DNA of 64,000 bases from Elgaria multicarinata webbii (GCF_023053635.1 NC_086185.1:11282501-11346500), one strand, 5' to 3'. Numbered from the stretch's first letter, positions 1-12,900 are shown. Numbers and translations: made by a program. The notes: a model not told the origin generated them from the sequence alone.

Positions 1-571
1 GTACTATGTGAAGCTGTATAATGGCTGGTTGCTAAATACAATAAACTTGACATGGACTTGCACTTGGAGTAAACACCACTAAATTCGGTAGGACTTACTT
101 CTAAGTAACCGTGCCCAGGACAGAACTGTAAATATCCTGAGTTCAAGGCCTATCACGGATCCAATAATCCATTGGGTATTTTGGCCAAGACATACAGCCT
201 CACCCTCAATTACCCCGGCTGATTTATTTCTTTATTTATTTTAAATGAGAGAAATGGTGCCCTGCCTTGCAAGGTTGTTAAAGGAATGAACAAGTGGGCA
301 GATGTGTTTGCTATACGCTGCATAAATACACGAAGAATTTTTAAAATGAACTGGCCAACTACAGCTGCTATCCCAACCTGATATCCTCCAGATGTGTTGG
401 ACTGCAACTCCTATGATTCAGAGCTACTGTGACCATTGGGAGTTGTAGTCCAAAACATTATTAAGATGCCTTTTAAAAATGTATTAGTTTTAAATGTTTT
501 AATTAGTTATATGATGTTGCATTTGTGTTGTACCCCACCTTGATCCAGAGGGAGAGGCGGGTAACAAATAA

Positions 572-572
572 A

Positions 573-634
<62 letters not shown>
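572..634. repeat. (ATT)n microsatellite
   Basis: About 20 uninterrupted units at the tail of a LINE/SINE ending (accccaccttgatccagagg). Confidence 0.95.
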
Positions 635-916
635 GAAAGACACAGGCTGGGGAAGGCTGAACGACAGATTGCTTTCTCTCCCTGAACGTATGTTTTGATG
701 AAAGGCACCAATGCCTTTATTTACCAAAGCCACTGAGTCACCCTCTTTATGGTCTATCACATACTACATGTCATACTAAATACAGATCAGTGGTACTCAC
801 ACTGGTAGTTTTCTACTGGGTTGCTTCACATCATTAAGGCTTCTACTTAACTTGACCAACAGTAGTTGTGTATTAAGTGACTGTGGTGGTAAGCAGTTTA
901 CTGCTGCTTCATCTGA

Positions 917-1131
917 AGATGACCCTATGAAAAGGAGGACAGGGCTCCTGTACCATTAACAGTTGTATTGAAAAGGGAATTTCAGCAGGTGTCATTTGTA
1001 TATATGGGGAACCTGGTGAAATTTCCTCTTCATCACAACAGTTAAAGCTGCAGGTGCCCTGCCCTCTTTTAAATCTGGTCACGCTGTTAAAGATACGGGA
1101 GCCCTGTCCTCCTTTTCATATGATCACCCTA
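917..1131 (+). mobile_element. hAT-like palindromic MITE, internally deleted copy
   Basis: Same family as the 319-bp elements at 42149 and 54343: inverted ends of the agggtgaccatatgaaaagg type and internal aggacagggctcctgta. About 100 bases of the centre are missing. Confidence 0.7.
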
Positions 1132-1418
1132 TTCAACTGGGATGTTTGGAAGATTGTCATTCTGGTGTGCATTTTCATATTCTCCTGGGCAGAAAGACTT
1201 AGACAGAATGGCCTTTTCAACAGAAAGGGATTATAAGTGTTACCTGGCATGGGGGAAGATTAAAGAAGAAGAAAGGTAGTTTCAATCCCCTCAAAGGGTA
1301 TAGGTGTATTTTGCTGGCAAGGTAATGTAGGAGATCATGTAGTTCTTGGTGAAGAGTTGGAAATAATGTTTTCTCTTCTCATGGTTTGCCTTTCCTTCCC
1401 CAAATGACTTCTCTGTAT

Positions 1419-1433
1419 TATTATTATTTACAG
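1419..1433 (+). promoter_or_regulatory. Splice acceptor of the TASL-like coding exon
   Basis: An AT-rich pyrimidine tract ending in TTTACAG precedes the exon, whose short 5' untranslated part (1434-1476) leads to the ATG. It implies at least one upstream untranslated exon, as in human TASL. Confidence 0.65.
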
Positions 1434-1476
1434 AAATATTCCATATTCTGACAGACAGTCTTTGTTTCAAGCCAAG

Positions 1477-2400
1477 ATGCTGGCGGAAAGCTTCCTAGCC
1501 CAGCTTGCCTACAGAGATGAAGAGTATGAGCTCCACCTCTGCCAAGGCCTAAAACCAGTTGGTGGAGACTCCTGGGAAGATCACTTGATAGACACAGATG
1601 AACATCAAGGCTTCCACCCAGAATCCAAGAAGCAGGCTGCTGTGAATATGGTAGCAACATGCTATGACATGGGAATGGACCGAGAAGCTCACCAGCGAAA
1701 TTCCGTACCAAAGCCACCCATGAAAGAAGGCAACGACATCCCTCCATCGGCACCTGTGCGTATACCGAGAAGAGAGCAATACTGTGAAGAAGAGCTGGAT
1801 TTGTACAGATCTTGGTCGTGCCAAAGCCTTTATCAGAACTATCCTGATCTCCATATTGGGGGAGACCACATAGCTGACCATACATGTGATTCCGGTTGCA
1901 TCATGGACCAGACCTACGATGAACGATCCGCCGGCCCTGTTTTGTTGTCAAAAGATATCCGATTAGGGCATTCTCCTATAAGTGAACCTCAGCAGAATTC
2001 CAAGGACACCAAATTCTCACATGGAGAAGAAGCCGGGGAGAGAAGCATGACGCTCCACAAAGAGCCCCTTTCCAACTCCATGATCAACAACTACATGGAG
2101 AAGAAGGTTCAGGAACTGTATAATCAGTTTTTGGAAGAGAAGCTGACCCAGTGCAGTTCCATCAACCACCTCCTGATGTCGAATTTGCTGATGAACAACA
2201 TCGGCGAGGTGCACCGCCAGCTGTCCCACGACCGCCACATCGACGCATCAAAAGCCACGCAAACTCTCTTACATTCCTTAGCTCTGTTTGGTTTGCAAAA
2301 CACCAGCAATGGAAACAGCAGTGAATTTAGTACTCCGAATTTACAAATCTCAACGCCGCATGGCAGAAGGCAACCCTCAGGAGTGTGGTACGCATCGTGA
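1477..2400 (+). CDS. TASL: TASL-like adaptor (TLR adaptor interacting with SLC15A4 on the lysosome), 307 aa
   Basis: A single open coding exon. A consensus acceptor (pyrimidine-rich, ending at 1433) opens the exon at 1434, and the ATG at 1477 has A at -3. An in-frame TTG at 1462 is not needed. The start MLAESFLAQLAYRDEEYE aligns with the start of human TASL (MLSEGYLSGLEYWND). Residues 117-130 (SLYQNYPDLHIGGD) match its conserved core, residues 199-220 (LSNSMINNYMEKKVQELYNQ) match a second block, and N288-L-Q-I-S292 fits the pLxIS motif through which TASL is phosphorylated and recruits IRF5. Human TASL is 301 aa and also has a one-exon coding region. Known role: on endolysosomes it binds SLC15A4 through its N terminus and drives TLR7-9 to IRF5 signalling. 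No transmembrane segment is visible. The 5' non-coding exon(s) were not located and may lie left of the window. It may be TASL itself or a paralogue, since its neighbour here is an NHE gene and not GK/NR0B1 as in human. Confidence 0.85.
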   Translation: MLAESFLAQLAYRDEEYELHLCQGLKPVGGDSWEDHLIDTDEHQGFHPESKKQAAVNMVATCYDMGMDREAHQRNSVPKPPMKEGNDIPPSAPVRIPRREQYCEEELDLYRSWSCQSLYQNYPDLHIGGDHIADHTCDSGCIMDQTYDERSAGPVLLSKDIRLGHSPISEPQQNSKDTKFSHGEEAGERSMTLHKEPLSNSMINNYMEKKVQELYNQFLEEKLTQCSSINHLLMSNLLMNNIGEVHRQLSHDRHIDASKATQTLLHSLALFGLQNTSNGNSSEFSTPNLQISTPHGRRQPSGVWYAS

Positions 2401-3080
2401 CGGAAATAAATTGCTCCTTTAAAAAGACGGTTTGGCTTAAAGAAAAGATGATTGGTTAATTAATGCATAGATGCATTCACCTTTAAGGTACCTCCAGGAC
2501 TCTTGGATCAAAGCCAATGGCAGACCAACATGAATGACTTTCTGATGTTTGGTTATGAACATCCAAACGTCATACCCTGGCTTTATATAACACTGATGGT
2601 GCTATATAAATAATAATAATAGTAATAATAATAATAATAATTTACAAGATTACTTTGTGATAAATGCAAAAATTAGACACTATTAGTGTTTTTCGAGCAA
2701 TTATTGTTGATGGTTGATTACAGGTTGCTACAAAGTTTCAATCATATTAAACATCTAACGTATATCATTTATTGTTTTCCTGTTTAAATATCTTATCAAA
2801 GCAAATGGGGTGAAATAGCGCGAAGTGTTTGAATGCAGCTTCTAACATCCCCTGTTTGGTTACGTGTGTTGTTTCTTATCCTCACTTTTATTACTACTAT
2901 AGCAAAATGCATGGCAATTTCCCAAACACAAGGAGACAGGGACCTGCCCCCAAGGTACTTACAATCTAAAATTCAACACAACAAAGGAAGGAGAAAGGAA
3001 GAAAACAAAGGAAAGGGGAAGAGACGGAATTAGGGATAAATAGGAAGAATATATGTTCATTTTGGTTAAAGGAATTACAC
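2401..3080 (+). other. 3' flank / UTR of the TASL-like gene
   Basis: AATAAA occurs immediately after the stop (about 2404) and ATTAAA at about 2746; either could be a polyadenylation signal. A SINE tail (gatggtgctatataaataat, then an AAT run) lies at about 2590-2641. A second short repeat tail is near 2930-3030. No coding potential was seen. Confidence 0.4.
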
Positions 3081-3082
3081 GT

Positions 3083-3209
3083 AGGCCTTAGCTAGACCTA
3101 AGGTTTATCTCGGGATCATCCTTGTTCATGTAAATGACACACAGGGGATCCCGGGAGCAGGCAGGGAAGACCCCGGGATAAACCTTAGGCCTAGCTAAGG
3201 CCTTAGACT
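3083..3209 (+). mobile_element. Short fold-back MITE
   Basis: Inverted ends ggccttagctagacctaagg and its complement, flanking a GC-rich centre (ggatcccgggagc). About 125 bp. No target duplication could be assigned. Confidence 0.6.
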
Positions 3210-3210
3210 A

Positions 3211-3995
3211 AGAGGTTTATCCATAGGAAGACATTCAAATAAAGCTACATCTGGGTATAGATGTTTGCAGAACTAAATCTCACCAGCTGGATGATGCAAA
3301 GCTTCCTGTTGACTTCATCTATTTCCACCCCTCCAGGGCTTCAATTTGTGTTTGCAACACTGCATTTGTAATACTCTTGCAAATGTGATCTATTACACCA
3401 GAAAAACTCCTATTAGCCAAACACTCTTGAATCAAAATACCTATTTTCTGGATTCTTTCCAATAGCAGGCATGGTGTATGTCTCTGTGCAAAGGCTTTGC
3501 ACATGTTCCTTATTCTCTGTGAACTTTTGTAGAAAGAAAGTGGCATGCATAAGCAGTTGGCTATGGAAAAACCCCACTCTCACATCTTAATCAACCTCTA
3601 AACGGGTGGTTCTTATGCATTTCTTTTAGCAAGGAGAGCCCATCTGCAAATAGAATTTGGTCTTTTGGAAGCCAAGCACCTAATCTAAGACAAAGCAATT
3701 TCTTGTGTTCTGGGAGAAGCAGGACAACCTGACACACTCCAGTGTTGAACTAGGAATGATTTGCCTTTACGAACTGTTTGGAAAATCCAGGGCAAAACTG
3801 GTGTAATATAACACAGCAAAACACTGATCTCTGCTTGTCCTTTGAACCTAGTTTCCCTTCTATCCATGAGATGAAAGCAGCGTGTTTATTTATTAACAGT
3901 GATTTGACCAAAACGACGTGAAGTTCATCCAGTAATTTGAAAAGAAATGGATTTGTGAAATGTCCCAACCCTCAGTTTTCTTCTACTGTTTCACT
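3211..3995. other. No feature recognised
   Basis: Unique-looking intergenic DNA. Short open frames on the minus strand lack splice or homology support. Confidence 0.5.
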
Positions 3996-4784
3996 GATTC
4001 AGTTCGCTTGGGAGTAAATCCCATTGAACTTGATGGGGTTTACTTCTGATTAGGTATGCATTGGATTGCAATGTTGTTGTTGTTGTTGTTGTTGTTATTA
4101 TTATTATTTTTATCCCACCTTTTGCCCAATACTGGGCCTCAAGGCGGCTAGTTGTAAATCAACTATAGGCCCCACCCCTTCAAAATACAGCATGGAACAC
4201 TGTTGAAACCTTTGGGTCTGCTTTCAAATAAAGCATCTTTGGCGTTTTGAAAAACTTCATTTGCCATTTTGCTGGGTTGGGAGGAAACTGTCAAACAGGA
4301 AAAAACACATTTTGATGGGAGTGAAATGTCTATTGCCATTTTGAGCCAGCCGTAATACTAACTGAATTCAAAGGCTGGAAAAGTACTGGAAAGCTGAGTG
4401 AACTCAGTACTGCTAACAGCAAGCGGTCCGCCACAAACCTCTAAGGGCTGCTGAAAAATGCAAGAAGGCACAACACCGCTGCATCCCTTGTGAATTCTAT
4501 ACAGGTGTGCATGGGTGCAAAACTGAAATCAACCAGAATTAAGCCTAGCTGGGACTTGATTCCAAATTCCCTTACCTATCCAGAACAGGTGTAGAGGTTG
4601 GGATTCACCTCGTGCCCTCTGTCGGCCATCCCTTTGTCAGTCCTGGCTTCTGCCAGGGAACAAGGTCCGAAGATTGAGGCAAGGAAGGTTGAGCAGCACA
4701 AGGTGATGGGTGGACAGAAGGAAGCCCAGGTCAGAGATGAATCACGCTTGTGGTAGGGTACTCAGCAAATTTGGCCTCTGATGC

Positions 4785-4881
4785 TCAGACAGAGGAGTGT
4801 TAATACCTGCATTGAGCTGGGGGTTGGACTCAGTGGCCTTATAGGCCCCTTCCAACTCTACTATTCTATGATTCTATGATA
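4785..4881 (+). mobile_element. CR1 LINE 3' end
   Basis: cctgcattgagctgggggtt, ttggactcagtggcctta, ccccttccaactcta and a terminal attctatgattctatga repeat, the classic CR1 ending. Confidence 0.85.
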
Positions 4882-5211
4882 CCTGCTCTTTTGGGGGCTG
4901 TGAGACTTTCACAGATCTGAATGCAAATACCAGGTGTGTGTGTGTGCGTGCGTGCATGTGTAGGAATTTACTTTGGGGGGCTGGTTTGGATTGGGAGCAT
5001 CTTCTGAACTGGGCTGCATGCTCTTCAAATTAAAACATCTAGTTGAAGTGAGTTTCAAAAACAAAACGTGAATGATGGGACATGTCGTTTAGCCTCTCAG
5101 TCATGATAAGCTGAACCCAGGCCATCCATCATCGAAGTCCAGGGCTCCTGTATCTCCATGGACTTAAGTGCATCGACTACTCTAGAGTAACCTCCAGGAG
5201 TTCAGTGGGAA

Positions 5212-5728
5212 TCTGTGGGCATGTTTGCACCATAGGGTGTAGAGGGAGGGAGGGAGGGAGGGGGGATGATCCTGGACTTACCTGCTTCCAGGATTGTCCC
5301 TGGGTGTGTATATGGAAGCTCAACATCCTGGAAGGGAACAGGGATGTCACGCCTGTTGTACCCGCCATTTTTAAAAAAATTCACTTGCACTCGAGTGAAA
5401 AAGTACATAAAGAATAAAAAAGCCCCGACCCCACCCCACCCCACCCTCAATGTCCCTCCTCAATGTCCCTGGATTCCCCCCGGCCCAGTTCCTTCCCTCT
5501 GCCTACTTGTGGGGAGAGGGAAGAAGCCGGGATGGGCACTCACACTACCCGTGGGCCTCAGGATCATCCTGGGATCGTGGAGAAAAAATGGAAAAAAACT
5601 GGTCCCAGAAATCCCAGGGAAATGGAGAGATCATCCCTGCCTGCTCCTGGGATCCCCTGTGCATCATATGGATGCACAGGGAGGATCCCAGGAGGATCCC
5701 TGGTAAAAAGGGAGGTGTAGACATGCCC
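5212..5728 (+). mobile_element. Fold-back DNA element, about 515 bp
   Basis: Ends are gggcatgtttgcacc on the left and ggtgtagacatgccc on the right, with inner complementary blocks around ggatcatcctggga and tcccaggaggatccc. ORFs in it are short and follow its base bias, so it is not coding. Confidence 0.5.
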
Positions 5729-5827
5729 TCTGTCATTACTCCAGAGTACAAGGTTAGTGGATTGTAATGTTAAGGTATTGTGATGGACTTTTCATCCTAG
5801 AGTCTGTGAAGCAGCTTCCCCCCTAAC

Positions 5828-5918
5828 CAGATGTTTTGGACTGCAACTCCCATCAGTCCCAGCAACCATGGCCAATGGTGAGGAATGCTGGGTGTTGTAG
5901 TCCAAAGCATCTGCAGGG
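5828..5918 (+). mobile_element. Palindromic MITE (ggactgcaactcccatc family)
   Basis: Arms agatgttttggactgcaact and gttgtagtccaaagcatct around ccatggccaatgg. Other copies or halves: about 372-455, 15537-15602, 17372-17412, 21580-21650, 37106-37188 and 61497-61560. Confidence 0.55.
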
Positions 5919-6424
5919 TTCCAGGTTGGGGGGAGACTGCATTAAGGGGGGCAAATTTCATTTCTGTGCTGACATGCTCAGCGTTGGGAGGTCCTGACAG
6001 CTCAATTTGATGCACATTTACTCAGACGTAAGCCCCATTGTGTTCAGTGGGGCTGGCTTCCTAGTAAGTGTGCTTAGGATTGCAGCTAAGATGGTCATGT
6101 GTCCTACTTTGCAGAGGACAGCCCTCTATTGGAAGGTGACCTCTATTCAAAGGTCTGTCCAGTCCAAGTTTGGTTTACAGCACTGGAGGCCCCGTGGATG
6201 TCTCCTTTTGAGTTGTGACTGGTTCTGATTGAAACCGAAGCGGATTCACTGCCCCACTGACATCGGAGCCATCAGCCTCCACTCCTTTAAAGATTAAAGA
6301 ACGAGAAGGAGGAGGAGCAAACAGGGGCCTTGAAATTGCTGCTCAGCACTTAGCAGGCCCAGAGGTTACCTGGTCACACAACCTGCCCCACTACAGGGGA
6401 TTTATTACATTTCTATCGATGATT

Positions 6425-6622
6425 TAGGGTGGCCATATGGAAAGGAGGACAGGGCTCCTGTATCTTTAACAGTTGCATAGAAAAGGAAATTTCAACCGGT
6501 GTCATTTATATATATGGTGAACCTGGTGAAATTCCCTCTTCATCACAACAGTTAAAGCTGCAGGAGCTATACTAGAGTGACTGAATTTAAAAGAGGGCAG
6601 GGCTCCTGCAGCTTTAACTTTA
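6425..6622 (+). mobile_element. hAT-like palindromic MITE, right end missing
   Basis: Starts tagggtggccatatggaaag and follows the family consensus through the central turn (gctatactagagtgac), then stops at gcagctttaac. Confidence 0.7.
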
Positions 6623-6983
6623 AGCTGCATCCTATGCACACATCATTGGAAACCAGCTCCACAGAACATCGGAGGGCTCACTTCTGATTAAACATGCAAA
6701 GGATTGTGCTCTTAAGTGAATGAAGGATGAGCAAGGAGATCTAATGGATGTGCTGTAGCCCCTTTCTCATGTCCCATCACTGGCTAGATACCATAATGAG
6801 GAAATCACATGCCTGGTTAATATCGAAACAGGGAAAGGGGAAAGCTTTCTGGAAAGGAGAAACTGGTAGGCCAGCTGCTGTAAGTGAAGGGAACAAGCAT
6901 CAACTGCAAAGCTGGGGGAAAAAAATAGCATTCCTCATTTCTCTTAAACTAACATTCTACTAAATGAACTTTTAATGGGAAGG

Positions 6984-7037
<54 letters not shown>

Positions 7038-7084
7038 TCTGCTTCTGCCTGTCAAACAAAAGGAAATTAACTGACTAATCAAAC

Positions 7085-7089
<5 letters not shown>

Positions 7090-7127
<38 letters not shown>

Positions 7128-7180
7128 TTGCATTTCTATACTGCCCAATAGTCAAAGCTCTCTGGAAGGTTCACATGAGG
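7090..7180 (-). mobile_element. L2-type LINE tail
   Basis: (TTTA)n then gcatttctatactgcccaat and agtcaaagctctctggaagg. An (ATT)n run precedes it (6986-7036). Confidence 0.6.
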
Positions 7181-7439
7181 CTACAAAAAAATAATACACT
7201 GATACTGTGGCCTCCCTTTCTACACCTTCAACTCCACATCTTTACATTAGGCAGATTTTGGAATGTAGGTCTCAACTTCAAGAATAACCATTCCAAAGCA
7301 GTATATCTCTTTGTTCACTGGAATAGAGGAGTCTGGCCATGTCATATATGTAGACATTTCACAGAAGAACTGCTGTCAAAACTATTAAGTGCTCTTCAGA
7401 TTGTCAGGAAGATGGTACAGAAAATTCTGCAAATTTTAA

Positions 7440-8083
<644 letters not shown>

Positions 8084-8089
8084 ATTTTA

Positions 8090-8245
8090 ATACTGTTGTT
8101 TTTTATGCTTTTTATTTTTAAAAAACGTATATTTGTTTTTAATGTTTACAGTTTTTAACTTTTGTAAACCGGACAGAGAACTTCGGCTATGGGGCGGTAC
8201 ATAAACGCAATAAATGCAATAAATAAATAAACAATAAACAACAAC
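8090..8245 (+). mobile_element. L2-type LINE tail, right of the zinc-finger fragment
   Basis: gtttttaatgtttacagttt, ttgtaaaccggacagagaac, ggggcggtacataaacgcaa and (AAAT)n. Confidence 0.7.
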
Positions 8246-8282
8246 CTACTCATTGAGGGGCTTTCTGCAGCTTTACCAAATG

Positions 8283-8410
8283 AAGATGCAATCCTATGAT
8301 GTTTAGACAGAAAATGTGCTGCAACGCCCGGCATTTCCCAGCCAGCCATGAAGACGAGGGAATGTTGGGAGTTGTAGGAATTCTTTCTTTCTAAACATCC
8401 GTAGGGTTGT
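8283..8410 (+). mobile_element. Palindromic MITE (gcaatcctatgcatgtttagacag family)
   Basis: Left arm gcaatcctatgatgtttagacag, right arm tctaaacatccgtagggttgt, centre of 'ggcatttcccagccagcc' type. Sister copies or halves lie near 20321-20400, 30535-30590, 30668-30725 and 59066-59175. Confidence 0.55.
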
Positions 8411-9239
8411 GCCCTTGTTCAGTGAGCAGATGGAGGAGGATGGTGAGAAGGAGGAGGATGGGATGCCACAGCCTCCTTGCCCCTTGGCTTTCTGGCTGCC
8501 AAGCAAGCAGGTGGGAGCCATGATGAGAAAGAGGAGGATGAACAAGAGCAGCTAGTGACGGTGGTGGTGAGAAAGTCGAGTCACTGAAGGAGGGCCCCCC
8601 ATTGAGGACGTCTTGCTCATGGGCCCTCAAAACCTTCAGCCGGCAGTGGTCATGAGTCATTCCATTCAATCCCAGCACCGGTGACCCTAGGCTGACTTTG
8701 AACACCAGTCATTGCCTGCTTCAGCTTGGTTTGTGTTATGGAAACTCGTCATGGAGAAAGCCAGATGCGCTTGCGAAAAGGTCCGAATGATTCCAGCGGA
8801 AGCCTTCGGATTCCTCTTTGCAACATGCTCACATAGATATTTATGAAACAATGGGATTACTTAAGCTCTTGTGACATTAATTTTCCGTTTGGAAGGACAG
8901 AGGAACAGAAACAAACGGCGACTTCTGCTTTCCATCGCTGAGTCTGACATGTCATACTCTGTCACCAAGGGCTACCCATTACAGAGTTCTTCTGCACTTT
9001 AAAATGCAAATGCTTCTCTCTCTGGGGTCTATCTAATTAGGATAAAGGCTTTCTGGACATTAACAAAAAAGCTGGCACTTGAACGGTGTATCTGACAAAT
9101 AGATCTATAGTTGAGGGTGGGGGATGCTAGAATTTGGGGTCTTTTGGGCAGCACCCCCTTTTGACTTTACCTCCACCCACCACTGAAGAATGACCCCCTG
9201 AGAATTTATCCAAAATTAAATTCAGCCCTCAGGTTGAAA

Positions 9240-9515
9240 GTGGTCCCCCATCCCTGTGCTTTGGCGTCCCTCAGGGTTCCATCTTGTCCCCTGTGCTATT
9301 TAACTACTACATGATACCATTGGCTGAGGTCATCCAAGATTTGGGGGTTCAGTGTGACCACTATGCTGATGACACCTAACTCCCACCTCCCCTTTCAATC
9401 TAAATCATTGTTCTGAATCAGTGTCTGGCATCAGTAATGGACTGGATGTAGATGAACAAAGTGAAGCTTAATCCAGAAAAAACCGTGGTGCTCCTAGTCA
9501 GCAACGGATGTACAT
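9240..9515 (+). mobile_element. L2-type LINE reverse-transcriptase remnant
   Basis: Translates in pieces to GVPQGSILSPVLFNYYM, HYADDT and KVKLNPEKTVVLLVS, the RT core of an L2-clade LINE, with several in-frame stops. Confidence 0.75.
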
Positions 9516-9543
9516 TGATTTACTTCCCCTGCTATTGGAGGTA

Positions 9544-10180
9544 GCACATAGCCATCAGGGCTAGTAGCCATTGATAGCCTTCTCCTCCAGGAATTTCTCC
9601 AACCCCCTTTTAAAGCTACCCAATTGGTGGCCATCACTACATCTTGTGGTAGTGAGTTCCATCATTTAACTATGGAACATAAGAACACGAGAAGTGGCAT
9701 GCTGGATCAGACCAAGGGTCCATCTAGTCCAGCACTCTGTTCACACAGTGGCTGAGCAGCCAGCGGCCAGGGATAAACAAGCAGGACATGGTGCAACAGC
9801 ACCCTCCCAACCATGCTCCCCAGCAACTGGTGTACACAGGCTTATTGCCTCGAATACTGGAGATAGCACATCTTGTAGTAGTGAGTCCCATAATTTAACT
9901 ATGCGCTGTGTGAAGAAGTCCTTCCTTTTATTTGTCCTGGATCTCCCACCAATCAGCTTCATCGGTTGACCCCATTGGGTTCTAGTATTTTGAGAGAGAG
10001 AGAAAGTAATGTCTCCCTATCCACATCCTCCACACCATGCATAATTTTGTACCTCTATCATGTCTCCCCTTAGCCTCTTTTTTCCAGGCTAAACAATCCC
10101 AGTTGTTGTAACCTTCCCTCATAGGGGAGATGCTCCAGCCTTTTCATCATTTTAGTTGCCCCTTTCTGCACTGCAGATTT
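9544..10180 (-). mobile_element. CR1/L3-type LINE 3' part, with a younger copy inserted
   Basis: Complement reads ggatggctttaaaagggggt-like, ccttcctgctgggagatcc-like text of CR1 3' ends. A second 3' end (ataagaacacgagaag... ggtccatctagtccagc, complement of tggactagatggacccttgg) interrupts it near 9676-9850, then the older copy resumes to about 10180 (gaaggttacaacaactggga in complement). Confidence 0.65.
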
Positions 10181-11700
10181 GCTCACTGACTCTTGGCCAT
10201 CAAGCAAGCAAGTGGTAGCGATAAAGAGAAAGAAGATGAGAAGCAAGAGCGTCTGGTGGCAGCGAGGAGGTACGTTCACTGGAGGAGGGCCATTGGAAGT
10301 GTCTGGCGGCCCACGGGCCCTCAAAAACTCCTTTCCAACTCCTAACGAAAAGGAAACAAAAGGCGCAAAAGCAGGAGAGCATCCAAAATAGATCCATCGA
10401 AGGGAAAAGAAACTTCTCAACATGCGGGAACAAAGATTTTATTTGTTAAAAAAAAAAGAAAAAAAGGCCATTGCTTTTTGGGCTATTTTTATTTTAAGGC
10501 CTTCTTCAAGGGGCTATAAAATAAATCAAGACAAGGCAACCCATTACTAAAATAGCATCGAATTTTAGCACTGAAGAACAAAATGTTTAAATCCTTGCAC
10601 ACGGCAGATAGGCCTTTGCATACTTACTTATAAAAATGTCTGCAATAATTCCTGTAATAATGTCTCCTACTAAAAGGCACCGGCGACTTGGAAAAGTGTT
10701 CAGGAGTCTGTAGTTTTGAATTCTGTCTGTTAGAGAAGGTTTTTTTTTCCAGGTGTTCCTGAGATATTATAAATTAGCTCAGGGCTGCTCATTTCTGGAC
10801 AGGGCTTCTCCAATGACCTTCTGCCAGCGAGCAAAGATGTTTTTATTCAGAAAGTCGTCTGGCTTCATAAGCTTGTTCCTGTAAATGTTGCAATTTGTTC
10901 AACTGATTTTATGGATGATTATATTGACGTTTCCTTGAAATTGTATTGATGATTTACCTGCTAGTTTATATTTCATATATTTTACTCCTGTTAGCTGCCT
11001 TAAGCATTTTTTGGGTGTGTGTGGAAAAACAGGATTTTCAAATTAAGCCAACAAATAAACAAAGGGGACTTATTTATTTTCGGGGTTTATACCTGCCCTT
11101 CAATGAGTTTACAGCTTTGCTTACAAAATGTAAGCTATGGTAAAAGAAAAAAGAAAAAACGTTAAAAACACCACAGTTTAAAAGGGAGCGTAAAAATATT
11201 TGCCAGGAACGAAACAAATAAAAAACAGCATCAAAGCAATTTTCCAAGAGAAAATGGGCCGGATTGTGGAGGGGGGGAAGCCTAGGAAAATAAAAGAGTT
11301 CTTTGATGCTGAAATGACATTATGGTAGGTGCCTTGCGAGACTCCCCAGAGACAGCATTTCAGCATCAGTGTACCACTACCCAAATATGCCGTCTTCCCC
11401 TATAAGCACCAGCTGAACTACACATGATTTGGGTACCTGAGGAAGGTCTTCGTGAGCAGGCAGAGGCATGTAGTGATTAACAGTCCTTCAGATACCCTGA
11501 TCGCAAATTGTACTTCTGGATAGACATGCATAGGACTGCGTGTAAATGTACCAATCTTTTTTCCCCAGTTCCTGTTTTGTTGCGGTTTTTAGGCAATTGC
11601 TTCCTTGCCTCAACTATGGTGGCTGCTTATGAATCATCAAAAAAGAGGAAATGTATATCCCCAAAAACCGGACAATGAGGACACCGATTTGCATACAATT
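10181..11700. other. No gene recognised
   Basis: Intergenic DNA with A-rich runs (10448-10465, 10741-10748, 11140-11160). A few short open frames, none with recognisable motifs. Confidence 0.45.
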
Positions 11701-11708
11701 TGCATACA

Positions 11709-12149
11709 CTAATATATATATAGTATATCGTTTAAATTATTCACCACCCTGGTTTTCCCTTGCCAGCTTGGAGGCACACCATTTGGGAGTAGGGAAATCT
11801 CAAAGGCCACTTGGTTTGGCACTAGCATTAAATTTCCCCTAGGGTTCAGATCTTTTGATTCTGTTGTTTCTCTGCCTTCTGCTGGGCTCAAGTTGTTTTG
11901 GTTCTGAGGAAACAATCTGGTCAGTGGGGCCTTAGGCTGGTGGGCCTGTGATTTTTTGCTTCTTTGATTTGTTTCTTGAATTAGATTTACATCTTGCTCT
12001 GTTCTGGTCCGCAGATCCTTAAGAAGCTGGAGTATCTCATCAAGTTGTTTTACGCCTTTAGCAATGGGGGATAATTTATCATTTATATCTCTTAGAGTCC
12101 CAAAAACGTTAGTTAGAGTTTTGGCAGTTAAAAAGCTCTGGTCCACCAT
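11709..12149 (-). other. Open frame of 146 codons, ORF1-like fragment of unknown origin
   Basis: Begins MVDQSFLTAKTLTNVFGTLR and contains a heptad-like DEILQLLKDLRTRTEQDVNL, followed by a K/Q/P-rich stretch. Coiled coil plus a basic tail recalls LINE ORF1 proteins. An L2-type tail begins just outside it (12150-12215). I do not recognise a host gene and see no splice structure. Confidence 0.3.
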
Positions 12150-12754
12150 TTCTGGTCCACCTGGCTATGGGAGCGGTATATAAGTGCAATAAATAAATAA
12201 ATAAATAAATAAATAAACCAGGTGACCTATGTCCCTGGCTGTTCAGTCTGCCGTCCAGGTACAAACTGTTGATGGTCAACTGTTCTTATGTTGTTCTTGT
12301 TTTAGAAAGATCTTTTAACTGGAATTGAACTGACACCCCTTCAAATGGAGGACAATTTCAAATACAGGACACCTGTCCTCTGGCACACCTTCAAATAGAG
12401 GACTGTCCTCCAGTGGACACTGGTGGTTCTGATGTCAGTGGAGCAGTGGAACCATTCCAGGTTTTACTCAAAACCAGTCAGAGCTCTAAAGGAGCTCTTT
12501 TAGAGTTCTGACTAGTTCTGACTGGAACCTGGAGCGGATTTGCCACCCCACTGAAATCGGAGCCACCAGCCTCCACTGCTGTCCTTTGTAAAAGAAGACA
12601 CCTGGTTAGTAGATTTATCAGCTCTGCTTACTGTCTCATGCCAGGCTGTATGGATTTCCTTAATTCTGTTCCATCTGCGTTTCGTGGCTTATTTGACATA
12701 GGTGAATCATACTACTCATAGATGAATCTGGTATTTTTTAGGGATGTATGAGAA

Positions 12755-12900
12755 TTCTGTTCCACTTGTGCAAATGGCATCTTTGTGGTAATGTCATTTG
12801 CACTAATGCTCTTTAGCGCTAATGCACAGCTGCGCTAATACGCACTAAGGCAAGGACGCATTTGTGCAAATCCCTCCAAAAGTAAAAATAAAATAAAATG
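12755..12900 (+). repeat. Unnamed dispersed repeat rich in gcgctaatg/gcactaatg
   Basis: Carries repeated gcactaatg, gcgctaatg, gtgcaaat words. Related copies at 30893-31020 and 42785-42925. Confidence 0.45.
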
